Shown: positions 1-5,303 of the stretch, one piece after another
Position numbering within the stretch: position 1 is the stretch's first letter
How the letters are laid out: each line of letters starts with the position of its first letter
Source: an uncultured Muribaculaceae bacterium
Lineage (GTDB): Bacteria > Bacteroidota > Bacteroidia > Bacteroidales > Muribaculaceae
Assembly (NCBI GenBank): GCA_910584185.1
Contig: CAJTYC010000074.1
Coordinates: 1 to 12,333 of the forward strand
DNA: 12,333 nt
Reading direction: 5' to 3'
Position numbers and translations under genes: made by a program
Notes under the pieces: model-generated
Database searches by the model: none
Seen by the model: only the letters and a program-made list of their open reading frames with translations
What the model was told of the DNA's origin: nothing

Positions 1-32
1 CGCACTGGGGGAAAGGAGGCGCCGCCTACGTC
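1..32 (-). repeat. Repeat A, copy A1 (cut by the window edge)
   Basis: Reads CGCACTGGGGGAAAGGAGGC then GCCGCCTACGTC. It is the reverse orientation of repeat A, whose forward form starts GTCGGCGGCGCCTCC and ends CCCAGTGCGCGATGC. It begins 7 bases beyond the stop codon of the XRE gene. The GATGC end lies outside the window. Confidence 0.85.
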
Positions 33-39
33 AAAAAAA

Positions 40-765
40 TTACTTCGGAAAGAAGGTTTCGAAGGTGGAATCGTCGTAATAGACTGTTATATGGGAGACT
101 TTTCGCGGATTCGAACGTAAATTTTCTATTTGCAACTGCAAATCCGACACTTTCTTTTTATACTCAACTACCTCATTTTCCAAACCCTTAAGCGTCGCAA
201 TGCGCGATTTTAAGGCTCTGAGATTCGCTTGAAAATTCAAATCCGTACGACTATCGGCAAATTTTTCAGCCATAGAGCCATTTTTCGGAGCATCCGCCGC
301 ATTTGCACCGGCGGTTGCACCCAATCCTCCGGAATTGACTGCCGACATCTCCGGAGTCGCCGATTGCCCGGCTCTCTCATTTTCAAACAAAGAGAGCAAA
401 GCCTCATCTTCACCCAAAAAATCTGACAGCTCATCGTCAGATCCAGACTCAGTCGCGCCGAGACCATCAGCATTTGCTGCATTATCCAGCTGAACAGCTA
501 CCGCAGGGGAGCTTCCGCCGGAAGAAGCCCCGTCAGCACCTGTAATCATTGCGCCCTCGCCAAACAGAAGCCACATTATAGATAAAGAAGGGAATGCCTT
601 ATGTATCTGACCTATGATTACGTCGCTTATTTTCTTATTGCGCCCACTGAGGATCTGCGAGAGACTCGGCCTCGGTATCTGGCAGACATCGGCAAACTGA
701 GAGTGGGTGAGACCCTGCGTGTCGATGAACCCTTTTAGACGAATTGCTACATTTTGCTCATCCAT
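40..765 (-). CDS. XRE-type helix-turn-helix transcriptional regulator with C-terminal coiled coil
   Basis: Predicted DNA-binding regulator of 241 residues. Residues about 4-58 form a lambda-repressor-like helix-turn-helix (THSQFADVCQIPRPSLSQIL, followed by SGRNKKIS). Residues about 75-165 are a low-complexity Ala/Gly/Ser/Asp linker. Residues about 178-216 are a heptad-rich coiled coil likely to dimerise the protein, and a short beta-like tail (ITVYYDDSTFETFFP) closes it. The frame is open to 807, but I chose the ATG at 763-765: the helix-turn-helix begins right after it, and a promoter -7 box at 796-803 would leave the upstream ATG without a leader. The tail resembles that of XRE regulators common in Bacteroidales (from memory). 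Five TTTGCAAA palindromes lie just upstream, one inside its own promoter, so autoregulation is inferred. The target genes are unknown. The A1 repeat starts 7 bases after the stop. Confidence 0.85.
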   Translation of the reverse strand: MDEQNVAIRLKGFIDTQGLTHSQFADVCQIPRPSLSQILSGRNKKISDVIIGQIHKAFPSLSIMWLLFGEGAMITGADGASSGGSSPAVAVQLDNAANADGLGATESGSDDELSDFLGEDEALLSLFENERAGQSATPEMSAVNSGGLGATAGANAADAPKNGSMAEKFADSRTDLNFQANLRALKSRIATLKGLENEVVEYKKKVSDLQLQIENLRSNPRKVSHITVYYDDSTFETFFPK

Positions 766-795
766 AGGCTTGAATTTTCGTTTGAAACCATAATG

Positions 796-826
796 CAAAT
801 GTAACAATTATTTTGCAAATTTCCAA
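796..826 (-). promoter_or_regulatory. Promoter of the XRE regulator, with an internal palindrome
   Basis: Read on the minus strand there is TTG (826-824), 20 bases, then TACATTTG (803-796). This matches the Bacteroidota primary sigma pattern TTG-N19/20-TAnnTTTG. Transcription would start near 789, giving a leader of about 24 nt. The palindrome TTTGCAAA at 812-819 lies in the spacer between the two boxes, a typical position for a repressor site. Confidence 0.6.
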
Positions 827-1187
827 TTGTTATTTACAAAATTTTATCATTTTTATTTGCAAATATAGCTATTTAAATTTGCAAATCACATATGCAACAG
901 GCCTCCAAATTACTTGCAACATACTTTAAGTTGAACTCTCAATATACACACATTATAGGGATTACACCATGATACAAATGAAAATTTACCTATCCAGACA
1001 CTTACTCCACCAAATATGACCATACACTATATATATTGTGGCTATTATGCTATAATATAGCTATTTACAACTAATGTTATAAAATGTTAAACGGTTAAAT
1101 TTTCATTTCTTAATTTTGCGATTTTGCAAATTTAAACAGTTTAATATTGCATACGATTACATTTACAAATTAAATCTATTTGCAAAT
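812..1187. promoter_or_regulatory. Cluster of five TTTGCAAA palindromes (putative operators)
   Basis: Perfect TTTGCAAA palindromes occur at 812-819, 856-863, 878-885, 1123-1130 and 1179-1186. Three of them are the 10-base form ATTTGCAAAT (855-864, 877-886, 1178-1187). The first three centres are 44 and 22 bases apart, close to four and two helical turns. Single half-site variants (GCAAAT, TTGCAA) lie between them. A perfect palindrome AGACATGTCT sits at 1191-1200 beside the last copy. The likely ligand is the neighbouring XRE regulator; this is inference from position and symmetry. Low-complexity AT-rich DNA is the main alternative. Confidence 0.5.
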
Positions 1188-1642
1188 GCAAGACATGTCT
1201 GCAAATTCAACATTGTAAATATGTAAATTGCAAACAAACCACGGTTTACAAATAAGAATAGGAGAAAGTCATCAGAAGAGGGCGGTTAGAAGGGCAGTGA
1301 AGAAAGTGCCTATTTGACCAATTTTGTAAATTTCACTTTTTGATGAATTTTGGGTGAGGACTCCCCTCTCAGCTATCATCGACATGCAGAGTGGAGATTC
1401 GGGATTATGAGCGTTGAGATTTCGGTAAACGTGATAAATTATGCGCGAGAAGAATCTCGCGCGAACGTCAGAGGGTTAGAAATGCGTGTTTGCAAGGCTA
1501 AATTACGGATAAATATGCAACTTAAGAGATTCCTGATTATCCTGTAGAAATATGATGAAATAGATAAAATCGGGGTAAATTCTATGAATTTAGGGCAAAT
1601 TGTATAAAATCCGGGGTTATCTTATAATGTAAGGGAATTTTT
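827..1642. other. AT-rich gene-free region
   Basis: About 800 bases without a convincing gene. The left part (to about 1250) is very AT-rich and carries the TTTGCAAA cluster. It also contains several TAnnTTTG-like strings in both directions (for example 874-881 and 1111-1118 on plus), none with a well-spaced -33 box. The right part (1250-1642) is somewhat less AT-rich. It holds a 65-codon open frame at 1350-1547 with no recognisable domain or ribosome site, which I do not call a gene. It could be a decayed gene or a long regulatory region. Confidence 0.6.
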
Positions 1643-1679
1643 ACGTCGGCGTCGCCTCCTTTCCCCCAGTGCGCGATGC
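1643..1679 (+). repeat. Repeat A, copy A2
   Basis: Forward copy of repeat A: ACGTCGGCGTCGCCTCC, then TTTCCCCCAGTGCGCGATGC. It differs from the other copies by GTC instead of GGC in the core. It closes the segment that A1 opens. Confidence 0.85.
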
Positions 1680-1693
1680 GGAATGCCTGACGG

Positions 1694-1728
1694 CGCGAAG
1701 CCAAGAGGGAGGAGCCTCCGGCGACGAC
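1694..1728 (-). repeat. Repeat B, copy B1
   Basis: Reverse-oriented copy of repeat B. Read on the minus strand it starts GTCGTCGCCGGAGGCTCC and continues TCCCTCTTGGCTTCGCG. It lies 14 bases from A2 and faces B2 across about 50 AT-rich bases. Confidence 0.85.
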
Positions 1729-1778
1729 AACAACTCAAAGAATAATGAAAAGTGAATAATTTTGCTTTGCGCTTTGCA

Positions 1779-1817
1779 GTCGTCGCCGGAGGCTCCTCCC
1801 TCCCGGTGGCTTCGCGA
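1779..1817 (+). repeat. Repeat B, copy B2, with a 3' hairpin
   Basis: Forward copy of repeat B (GTCGTCGCCGGAGGCTCC, then TCCCTCCCGGTGGCTTCGCG). Its end, GTGGCTTCGCGA (1806-1817), is repeated in inverted form at 1828-1839 across a 10-base loop, giving a 12-bp hairpin. It lies 25 bases beyond the stop of the GNAT gene and may act at that transcript's end, but no T-tract follows. Confidence 0.8.
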
Positions 1818-1863
1818 CATTATCTCATCGCGAAGCCACTATTAACTACTAACTATTCACTAA

Positions 1864-3141
1864 TCAAATTTCCGGCAGCAGAGATATGGCGCCGTTGATT
1901 GAGGGTATGCCGAATGCCTCGGTAATCAGGTTGTCGGTGTCGCGACGGCGGAACAGTATCTCGCCGATGTCGCGTTTGGTCATGACATGCGTGTGGCGCA
2001 TCGGGTTCTCTTGGTCGTCCTGCATTTTCTTGATGGAAAGTTGGCCGTCGCGGACGTTCAACTGCTCGAGTTGGCTGATGCTCTCCCCTTTCACGAGAAT
2101 CGAATATTTCAGATCGTGCCGTAGGTTGGCCTGGAATTTTAAAATCTCAGCGAAGTTTAAAATCTTGACCATTCCGCACACTTTAGCGTGAGCGGCGAGC
2201 GAGTAGACCCGTTCGGTGATGGAGACAGCACCGGCCTGAGGGGCATCCTTCATGAACGAGCCATAAGTGCGCATCCAAAGAGCTGCGCGGTCCATCTCGA
2301 TCGAAGGGATGACGTGACAAATGCCATGAGTGGGGTTTGACTTTTTAATCAGCGAAAGCACCTTGCACTTACTTGCCATGTCGGAGGCAAAAAGTTTGTT
2401 GATGCTGACGGCGGAGTCGGAGAATGTGCAGAACGCCACAGCGGAGATTGCGCCAGACGGATTTTTCACATAATAGATTTGGCCACCGGCCACCATATTA
2501 TGTTCGATAGCCAAATCCATATCGCGGTCAGAATGTATAATCTGGAGGTCTTGCTGCGAGGACTCTATCTTGCGGATAAGGGCTTTTATATTGTCGCGCA
2601 CCGCCTGCGCATCGGCATCAGCCACGTCATAAACCCCCACTTTCAGCGACTTGAAAAGGTTGCGTTTCAGGTCGGCCACCTTCTCCTTCTGCTCCTGCAA
2701 AATGGATTCATATTCATTATCGAAGTCGTGCAGCGATGTATAATTATCTACTACTCGATAGAAACCGTTTACAAAATCTCGGTCCTTAAAATACTTCCTC
2801 AGACCCTCATCGGGGGGTATGAGGAACGAGAAAACGAAGCCTTTTTCGCGTGCCGTGTCATTGATTTTTGAGAGCAGGCGGGTCATAATTCCGCGCGAAC
2901 GGAAGTGAGATTTTGTGGCGAGGCCAACGAGAAACAGAGCCTTTACGTGGCATTCTGAGTTGCCGAAATCATATGGTATACCCATAACGGCGGCCACAAT
3001 GTCGCCGCCTGCAGCCTCCTCGTAGGCTACCAAATCGGGGTCTAAATAACCATTCAGGATAAGCGAGATCTTATCGTCAGCGGCATTGAGGGACTCCTTC
3101 CAGAGAGCCGCCAATTTCTTTTTAAGTTCGGGAGTATTCAT
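1864..3141 (-). CDS. GNAT-family N-acetyltransferase, two-domain type
   Basis: Predicted acetyl-CoA-dependent acyltransferase of 425 residues; the acceptor is unknown. The N-terminal part has the GNAT core: strand FLVGLATKSHF (about 70-80), the acetyl-CoA pyrophosphate loop RSRGIM (81-86), then the helix TRLLSKINDTAREKG and strand FVFSFLIPP (about 102-110). The rest (about 140-425) is a long extension with a second GNAT-like or SCP2-like module, as in Eis-type enzymes; that assignment is weak. It is longer than a single-domain GNAT (about 150-200 residues). The ATG at 3141 has no obvious Shine-Dalgarno, as is usual in Bacteroidota, and a fitting promoter lies just upstream. It appears to be transcribed alone, with no neighbour that tells its substrate. 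Confidence 0.8.
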   Translation of the reverse strand: MNTPELKKKLAALWKESLNAADDKISLILNGYLDPDLVAYEEAAGGDIVAAVMGIPYDFGNSECHVKALFLVGLATKSHFRSRGIMTRLLSKINDTAREKGFVFSFLIPPDEGLRKYFKDRDFVNGFYRVVDNYTSLHDFDNEYESILQEQKEKVADLKRNLFKSLKVGVYDVADADAQAVRDNIKALIRKIESSQQDLQIIHSDRDMDLAIEHNMVAGGQIYYVKNPSGAISAVAFCTFSDSAVSINKLFASDMASKCKVLSLIKKSNPTHGICHVIPSIEMDRAALWMRTYGSFMKDAPQAGAVSITERVYSLAAHAKVCGMVKILNFAEILKFQANLRHDLKYSILVKGESISQLEQLNVRDGQLSIKKMQDDQENPMRHTHVMTKRDIGEILFRRRDTDNLITEAFGIPSINGAISLLPEI

Positions 3142-3150
3142 ATACGTGGT

Positions 3151-3176
3151 GCCTGTTTTTTTCTTTGCAAACAGGC
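3151..3176 (-). promoter_or_regulatory. Inverted repeat with TTTGCAAA in the GNAT leader
   Basis: GCCTGTTT (3151-3158) is repeated inverted as AAACAGGC (3169-3176) across 10 bases. The palindrome TTTGCAAA (3164-3171) overlaps the right arm. The predicted transcription start is near 3173, so a protein bound here would block initiation. It is the only TTTGCAAA I saw outside the cluster at 812-1187. Confidence 0.4.
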
Positions 3177-3179
3177 ATA

Positions 3180-3210
3180 CAAATTTAGCGAAAACGAATC
3201 AAAAAAGCAA
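3180..3210 (-). promoter_or_regulatory. Promoter of the GNAT gene
   Basis: On the minus strand: TTG (3210-3208), 20 bases, TAAATTTG (3187-3180). This matches the Bacteroidota TAnnTTTG type. The start would be near 3173, giving a leader of about 32 nt before the ATG at 3141. Confidence 0.6.
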
Positions 3211-3478
3211 CATTAAGGAAGCATGAAATAATAAGTTGGCTTTAGGGGTTCTTGTGTGCCACATGGCGACTATGGCACCAAATGTAGAGTATGGCACAAG
3301 GAACAAAAGGGAATTAAGGAAATTCGCTTCGCGCTTGGTTGGTTTAAGACATATTCGCTTCGCTCAACATATCCGGCTTCGCCGGAACATATTATACACT
3401 TTAGTGCATCATCTTGCATATTCAGACTATTAAAATCCCACGCGAAGCAACTGAATCAAACATCCGTAGAGCTACGTT
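3211..3478. other. Gene-free spacer with small GCTTCGC repeats
   Basis: No convincing gene. ATTCGCTTCGC occurs at 3322-3332 and 3353-3363, and a hairpin TCCGGC-TTC-GCCGGA lies at 3372-3386. The GCTTCGC word recurs at the end of the B repeats, so these may be remnants of the same repeat type. Confidence 0.5.
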
Positions 3479-3516
3479 GCATCGCGCACTGGGGGAAAGG
3501 AGGCGCCCCCGACGTC
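3479..3516 (-). repeat. Repeat A, copy A3
   Basis: Reverse-oriented full copy: GCATCGCGCACTGGGGGAAA, then GGAGGCGCCCCCGACGTC. It differs from A5 by GCCCCC in place of GCCGCC. It lies about 50 bases before the promoter of the small two-gene unit. Confidence 0.85.
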
Positions 3517-3567
3517 ATATCTCATTTTGCACGAGGTAGAATATTGTGGCTAATAAGTGTTAATTTT

Positions 3568-3598
3568 TTTGATAAAAGAAACAAATATTTTATATTTG
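3568..3598 (+). promoter_or_regulatory. Consensus promoter of the two-gene unit
   Basis: TTTG (3568-3571), exactly 19 bases, TATATTTG (3591-3598). This is a full match to the Bacteroidota consensus. Transcription would begin near 3605, about 19 nt before the ATG at 3624. Confidence 0.75.
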
Positions 3599-3623
3599 CG
3601 TTACAAATACAAAGAAAGAGAAT

Positions 3624-3767
3624 ATGAAACCTGTTCAGAAAAAATCAGGCTCTATGGCATTCAAGACCACAGACGCTGACAATCGCAACTATGTGAATCT
3701 CTCGGTTGTCTCCGACGACGAGCGTCAGAGTGTGCGGATACCAACTTATGACTATATATTGCCGTAA
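3624..3767 (+). CDS. Small hypothetical protein, 47 residues
   Basis: A 47-residue open frame, MKPVQKKSGSMAF... ending TYDYILP. It follows the consensus promoter at 3568-3598 and stops two bases before the next ATG at 3770, so translation is probably coupled. The leader contains AAAGAAAGAGAAT rather than a classic ribosome site. The protein is polar and basic at its N-terminus, has no membrane segment, and I do not recognise it. A second ATG at codon 11 is possible. Promoter fit and tight spacing to the next gene are the main reasons to believe it; length and composition alone would not suffice. Confidence 0.6.
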   Translation: MKPVQKKSGSMAFKTTDADNRNYVNLSVVSDDERQSVRIPTYDYILP

Positions 3768-3769
3768 GA

Positions 3770-4305
3770 ATGCTTAAATATTACGATGCATCATTTGTAA
3801 TGCGGAGCAAGGACCCCTCTACGCTCCGCATTGTTGATATATGGACGTTCAAGTCAATCAAAAGCCACAAGCGCTACATCGTAGAGATAGAGCATTTTTC
3901 GAGAAAATTTCTTGGATTGAAATTCTATTGGAAAGGTGTAGCTGACAGCAAGGACAGATATTCATTGCTCACCAATGACTATGAACCTCGCACTATTATA
4001 ATGTCGTGCATACATATCATGCTTGACTATTACAAAAAGATGATTTCTCATCTTTCGGGTTTGTCGCCGCGCCTGACTTGGATAAGGGAAAAGGAGGCAT
4101 CCCAAACAAGCGTTTTCGTTTCTACCGCAACATGATGCTCAACGTGTTTGGCAAGCAGACATTTATTCAAGCCTACGATGAACAGACATCCGTTTATGTA
4201 CTTATCAACCGAAAGGCTTTTGACAAGGGTGAAGTTACAATAGAATTGCTGAACATGGAAATATCAAGGCTTTATGAAGGTGATTATTCACTTGCTTTTG
4301 ATTAA
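3770..4305 (+). pseudogene. Hypothetical ~178-residue protein, split by one -1 frameshift
   Basis: Two overlapping frames, 3770-4135 and a second running to 4305, join into one plausible protein. The break maps to the run of five A at 4034-4038. One more A would read ...DYYKKDDFSSFGF and continue in the second frame through PDLDKGKGGIPNKRFRFYRN to the stop at 4303-4305. The total would be 178 residues. Without it the first frame ends in a tail unlikely to be native. The organisation (a charged N-terminal half, an SSFGF stretch, then a FRFYRNMM helix and a SVYVLINRKAF strand) reminds me of a hypothetical protein family of Bacteroides genomes; the function is unknown. It shares a transcript with the 47-residue gene. 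The break could be a recent mutation, a sequencing error in a homopolymer, or slippage during expression. Confidence 0.65.
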
Positions 4306-4343
4306 GGACAATCGCTTCGCGCCCAGGGGGGGGGTTATTCGCG

Positions 4344-4381
4344 GTCGTCGGCGGCGCCTCCTCTCCCCCAGTGCGCGATGC
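4344..4381 (+). repeat. Repeat A, copy A4
   Basis: Forward copy: GTCGTCGGCGGCGCCTCC, then TCTCCCCCAGTGCGCGATGC. It lies 38 bases beyond the stop of the split gene and pairs in inverted orientation with A3 on the other side of that unit. Confidence 0.85.
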
Positions 4382-4397
4382 AGCCTGATTCTCTGTG

Positions 4398-4436
4398 GTC
4401 GTCGCCGGAGGCTCCTCCCTCCCGGTGGCTTCGCGA
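4398..4436 (+). repeat. Repeat B, copy B3
   Basis: Forward copy of repeat B, identical to B2 over the full core and GGTGGCTTCGCGA end. It lies 16 bases after A4. It has no nearby inverted GCTTCGCGA arm like those of B2 and B5. Confidence 0.85.
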
Positions 4437-4487
4437 CGTTCAAACAACTCCGCATCGCGCGCAGGAGGCTAACCGCCAGATCACGCT

Positions 4488-4523
4488 GCACCGCGCACTG
4501 GGGGAAAGGAGGCGCCGCCGACG
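4488..4523 (-). repeat. Repeat A, copy A5
   Basis: Reverse copy: GCACCGCGCACTGGGGGAAA, then GGAGGCGCCGCCGACG. It opens the segment that contains the tRNA and is closed by A6. Confidence 0.85.
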
Positions 4524-4703
4524 TATATTGTTTCACTCGGGCTTCACTTCTGGCCTCATTTCTGATTCATTTCTGATTCATTTTTTGCTTCACTTTAGTG
4601 AAGTACTATCGTCTAACTACCCCAAAATAGCCAAAATTTTGGTTAGATTTATAAAAATTTCAGGGATATCTGGGGCCGTATGTAGAAAATACGGCAATAA
4701 AAA

Positions 4704-4743
4704 TAGCTCTGAACCAAGCAGCTAAATGCTTGGTTCAGAGCTA
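4704..4743 (-). terminator. Intrinsic terminator of tRNA-Ala
   Basis: A perfect 17-bp inverted repeat: TAGCTCTGAACCAAGCA (4704-4720) and its complement (4727-4743), with a 6-base loop. On the minus strand the stem is followed directly by TTTTTATT. It begins 33 bases beyond the tRNA 3' end. Confidence 0.8.
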
Positions 4744-4776
4744 AAAGCGTTCTTGATGTTATGTTGTTCAGTTATG

Positions 4777-4850
4777 TGGAGCATACCGGGATCGAACCGG
4801 TCACCTTATGACTGCCAGTCATACGCTCTAGCCAGATGAGCTAATGCCCC
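4777..4850 (-). tRNA. tRNA-Ala (anticodon GGC)
   Basis: On the minus strand the cloverleaf is complete. The acceptor is GGGGCAT paired with ATGCTCC, including the G3:U70 pair that marks alanine tRNAs. The D-arm is GCTC...GAGC. The anticodon arm is TATGA-CTGGCAG-TCATA, giving anticodon GGC. The T-arm is ACCGG-TTCGATC-CCGGT. The discriminator base is A, and CCA is not encoded. It has its own promoter to the right and a terminator to the left. Confidence 0.95.
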
Positions 4851-4991
4851 CTTTTTATTTGATTGCCTGTGGCTTCAAATTTCTTTCTGACTACCGTTTG
4901 CTTTTGCCGTTGAAGGTTTTGCGGTAGATGTAAACACATTGTTTTAATGAACTCTTTGTGTTAAATTTGCTGTTGCTTCTCTAACACGCCA

Positions 4992-5022
4992 CAAAGGTAT
5001 ATTAAAAATTTTTAATTTGCAA
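4992..5022 (-). promoter_or_regulatory. Promoter of tRNA-Ala
   Basis: On the minus strand: TTG (5022-5020), 20 bases, TACCTTTG (4999-4992). Transcription would start near 4985, leaving a 5' leader of about 135 nt to be removed by RNase P. The -33 box touches the end of the long hairpin at 5021-5063. Confidence 0.6.
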
Positions 5023-5063
5023 GAAAAAGGTGAAAAAGTTTCGAACTTTTTCACCTTTTTCTT
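5021..5063. terminator. Perfect 20-bp hairpin, probable bidirectional terminator
   Basis: The arm at 5021-5040 (AAGAAAAAGGTGAAAAAGTT) is perfectly complementary to 5044-5063, with a TCG loop. Each strand ends the stem in CCTTTTTCTT, so it can act in both directions. It lies between the end of the Mur ligase gene (leftward) and the tRNA promoter, and so would shield the tRNA from read-through. Confidence 0.65.
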
Positions 5064-5083
5064 GTTTGGGTTTATTTTTTTGG

Positions 5084-5121
5084 GTCGTCGGCGGCGCCTC
5101 CTCTTCCCCAGTGCGCGATGC
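5084..5121 (+). repeat. Repeat A, copy A6
   Basis: Forward copy: GTCGTCGGCGGCGCCTCC, then TCTTCCCCAGTGCGCGATGC. It pairs in inverted orientation with A5 around the tRNA unit. Confidence 0.85.
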
Positions 5122-5153
5122 AACGTCGCTACGGCGGAGCTTAGCATTGTTTG

Positions 5154-5190
5154 GTCGTCGCCGGAGGCTCCTCCCACCCAGTGGCTTCGC
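5154..5190 (+). repeat. Repeat B, copy B4
   Basis: Forward copy: GTCGTCGCCGGAGGCTCC, then TCCCACCCAGTGGCTTCGC. CCCAGTGG here instead of CCCGGTGG matches the CCCAGTG of repeat A, supporting a common origin of A and B. Confidence 0.85.
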
Positions 5191-5209
5191 TTCGGGGGTT
5201 GTTCTTTGT

Positions 5210-5267
5210 GTCGTCGCCGGAGGCTCCTCCCTCCCAGTGGCTTCGCGTCGTTTTTCTGTCGCGAAGC
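5210..5267 (+). repeat. Repeat B, copy B5, with a 3' hairpin
   Basis: Forward copy at 5210-5247, ending GTGGCTTCGCG. The inverted arm CGCGAAGC (5260-5267) pairs with GCTTCGCG (5240-5247) across 12 bases. It is followed by the TTATTCATT-rich tail, the same layout as B2. Confidence 0.85.
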
Positions 5268-5303
5268 TAATTATTCATTATTCATTTTTAATTATTCATT
5301 ATT
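5268..5303. repeat. TTATTCATT-rich tail at the end of the Mur ligase gene
   Basis: AT-rich simple sequence of ATTATTCATT units. The TAA stop of the Mur ligase gene (5299-5301) lies inside it. A similar tail follows the hairpin at 7783-7820, and a weaker one follows B2. Confidence 0.6.

Larger units (their letters stand above)
4306..4703. other. Repeat-rich gene-free region
   Basis: No gene. It holds a run of nine G (4326-4334) and the repeats A4, B3 and A5. After 4524 comes AT-rich sequence up to the tRNA terminator. Open frames here come from the repeats themselves, whose translations are Arg/Leu/Pro-rich low-complexity strings. Confidence 0.7.

Noticed and set aside
812..1187. A plasmid or phage replication origin with iterons
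   Set aside because: The TTTGCAAA sites are palindromes at irregular spacing, with no replication initiator gene or DnaA-box cluster that I can see; an operator cluster fits better.
1350..1547. 65-codon open frame in the AT-rich region
   Set aside because: No domain, no promoter or ribosome site fitting its start, and composition like the surrounding non-coding DNA.
3236..3627. Open frames of 65 and 123 codons on plus before the small two-gene unit
   Set aside because: They run through the GCTTCGC repeats, repeat A3 and the promoter at 3568-3598, and their proteins look random.
4235..4725. Several open frames on both strands rich in Arg, Leu and Pro
   Set aside because: They are translations of the A and B repeats; similar strings appear wherever these repeats occur.
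4777..4850. tRNA-Ala as an attachment site for an integrated element
   Set aside because: I found no second copy of the tRNA 3' end in the window and no integrase gene.
1..5121. A CRISPR array made of the A/B repeats
   Set aside because: Spacing is irregular (tens of bases to about 1.8 kb), orientation alternates, and genes lie between copies; there is no cas gene.
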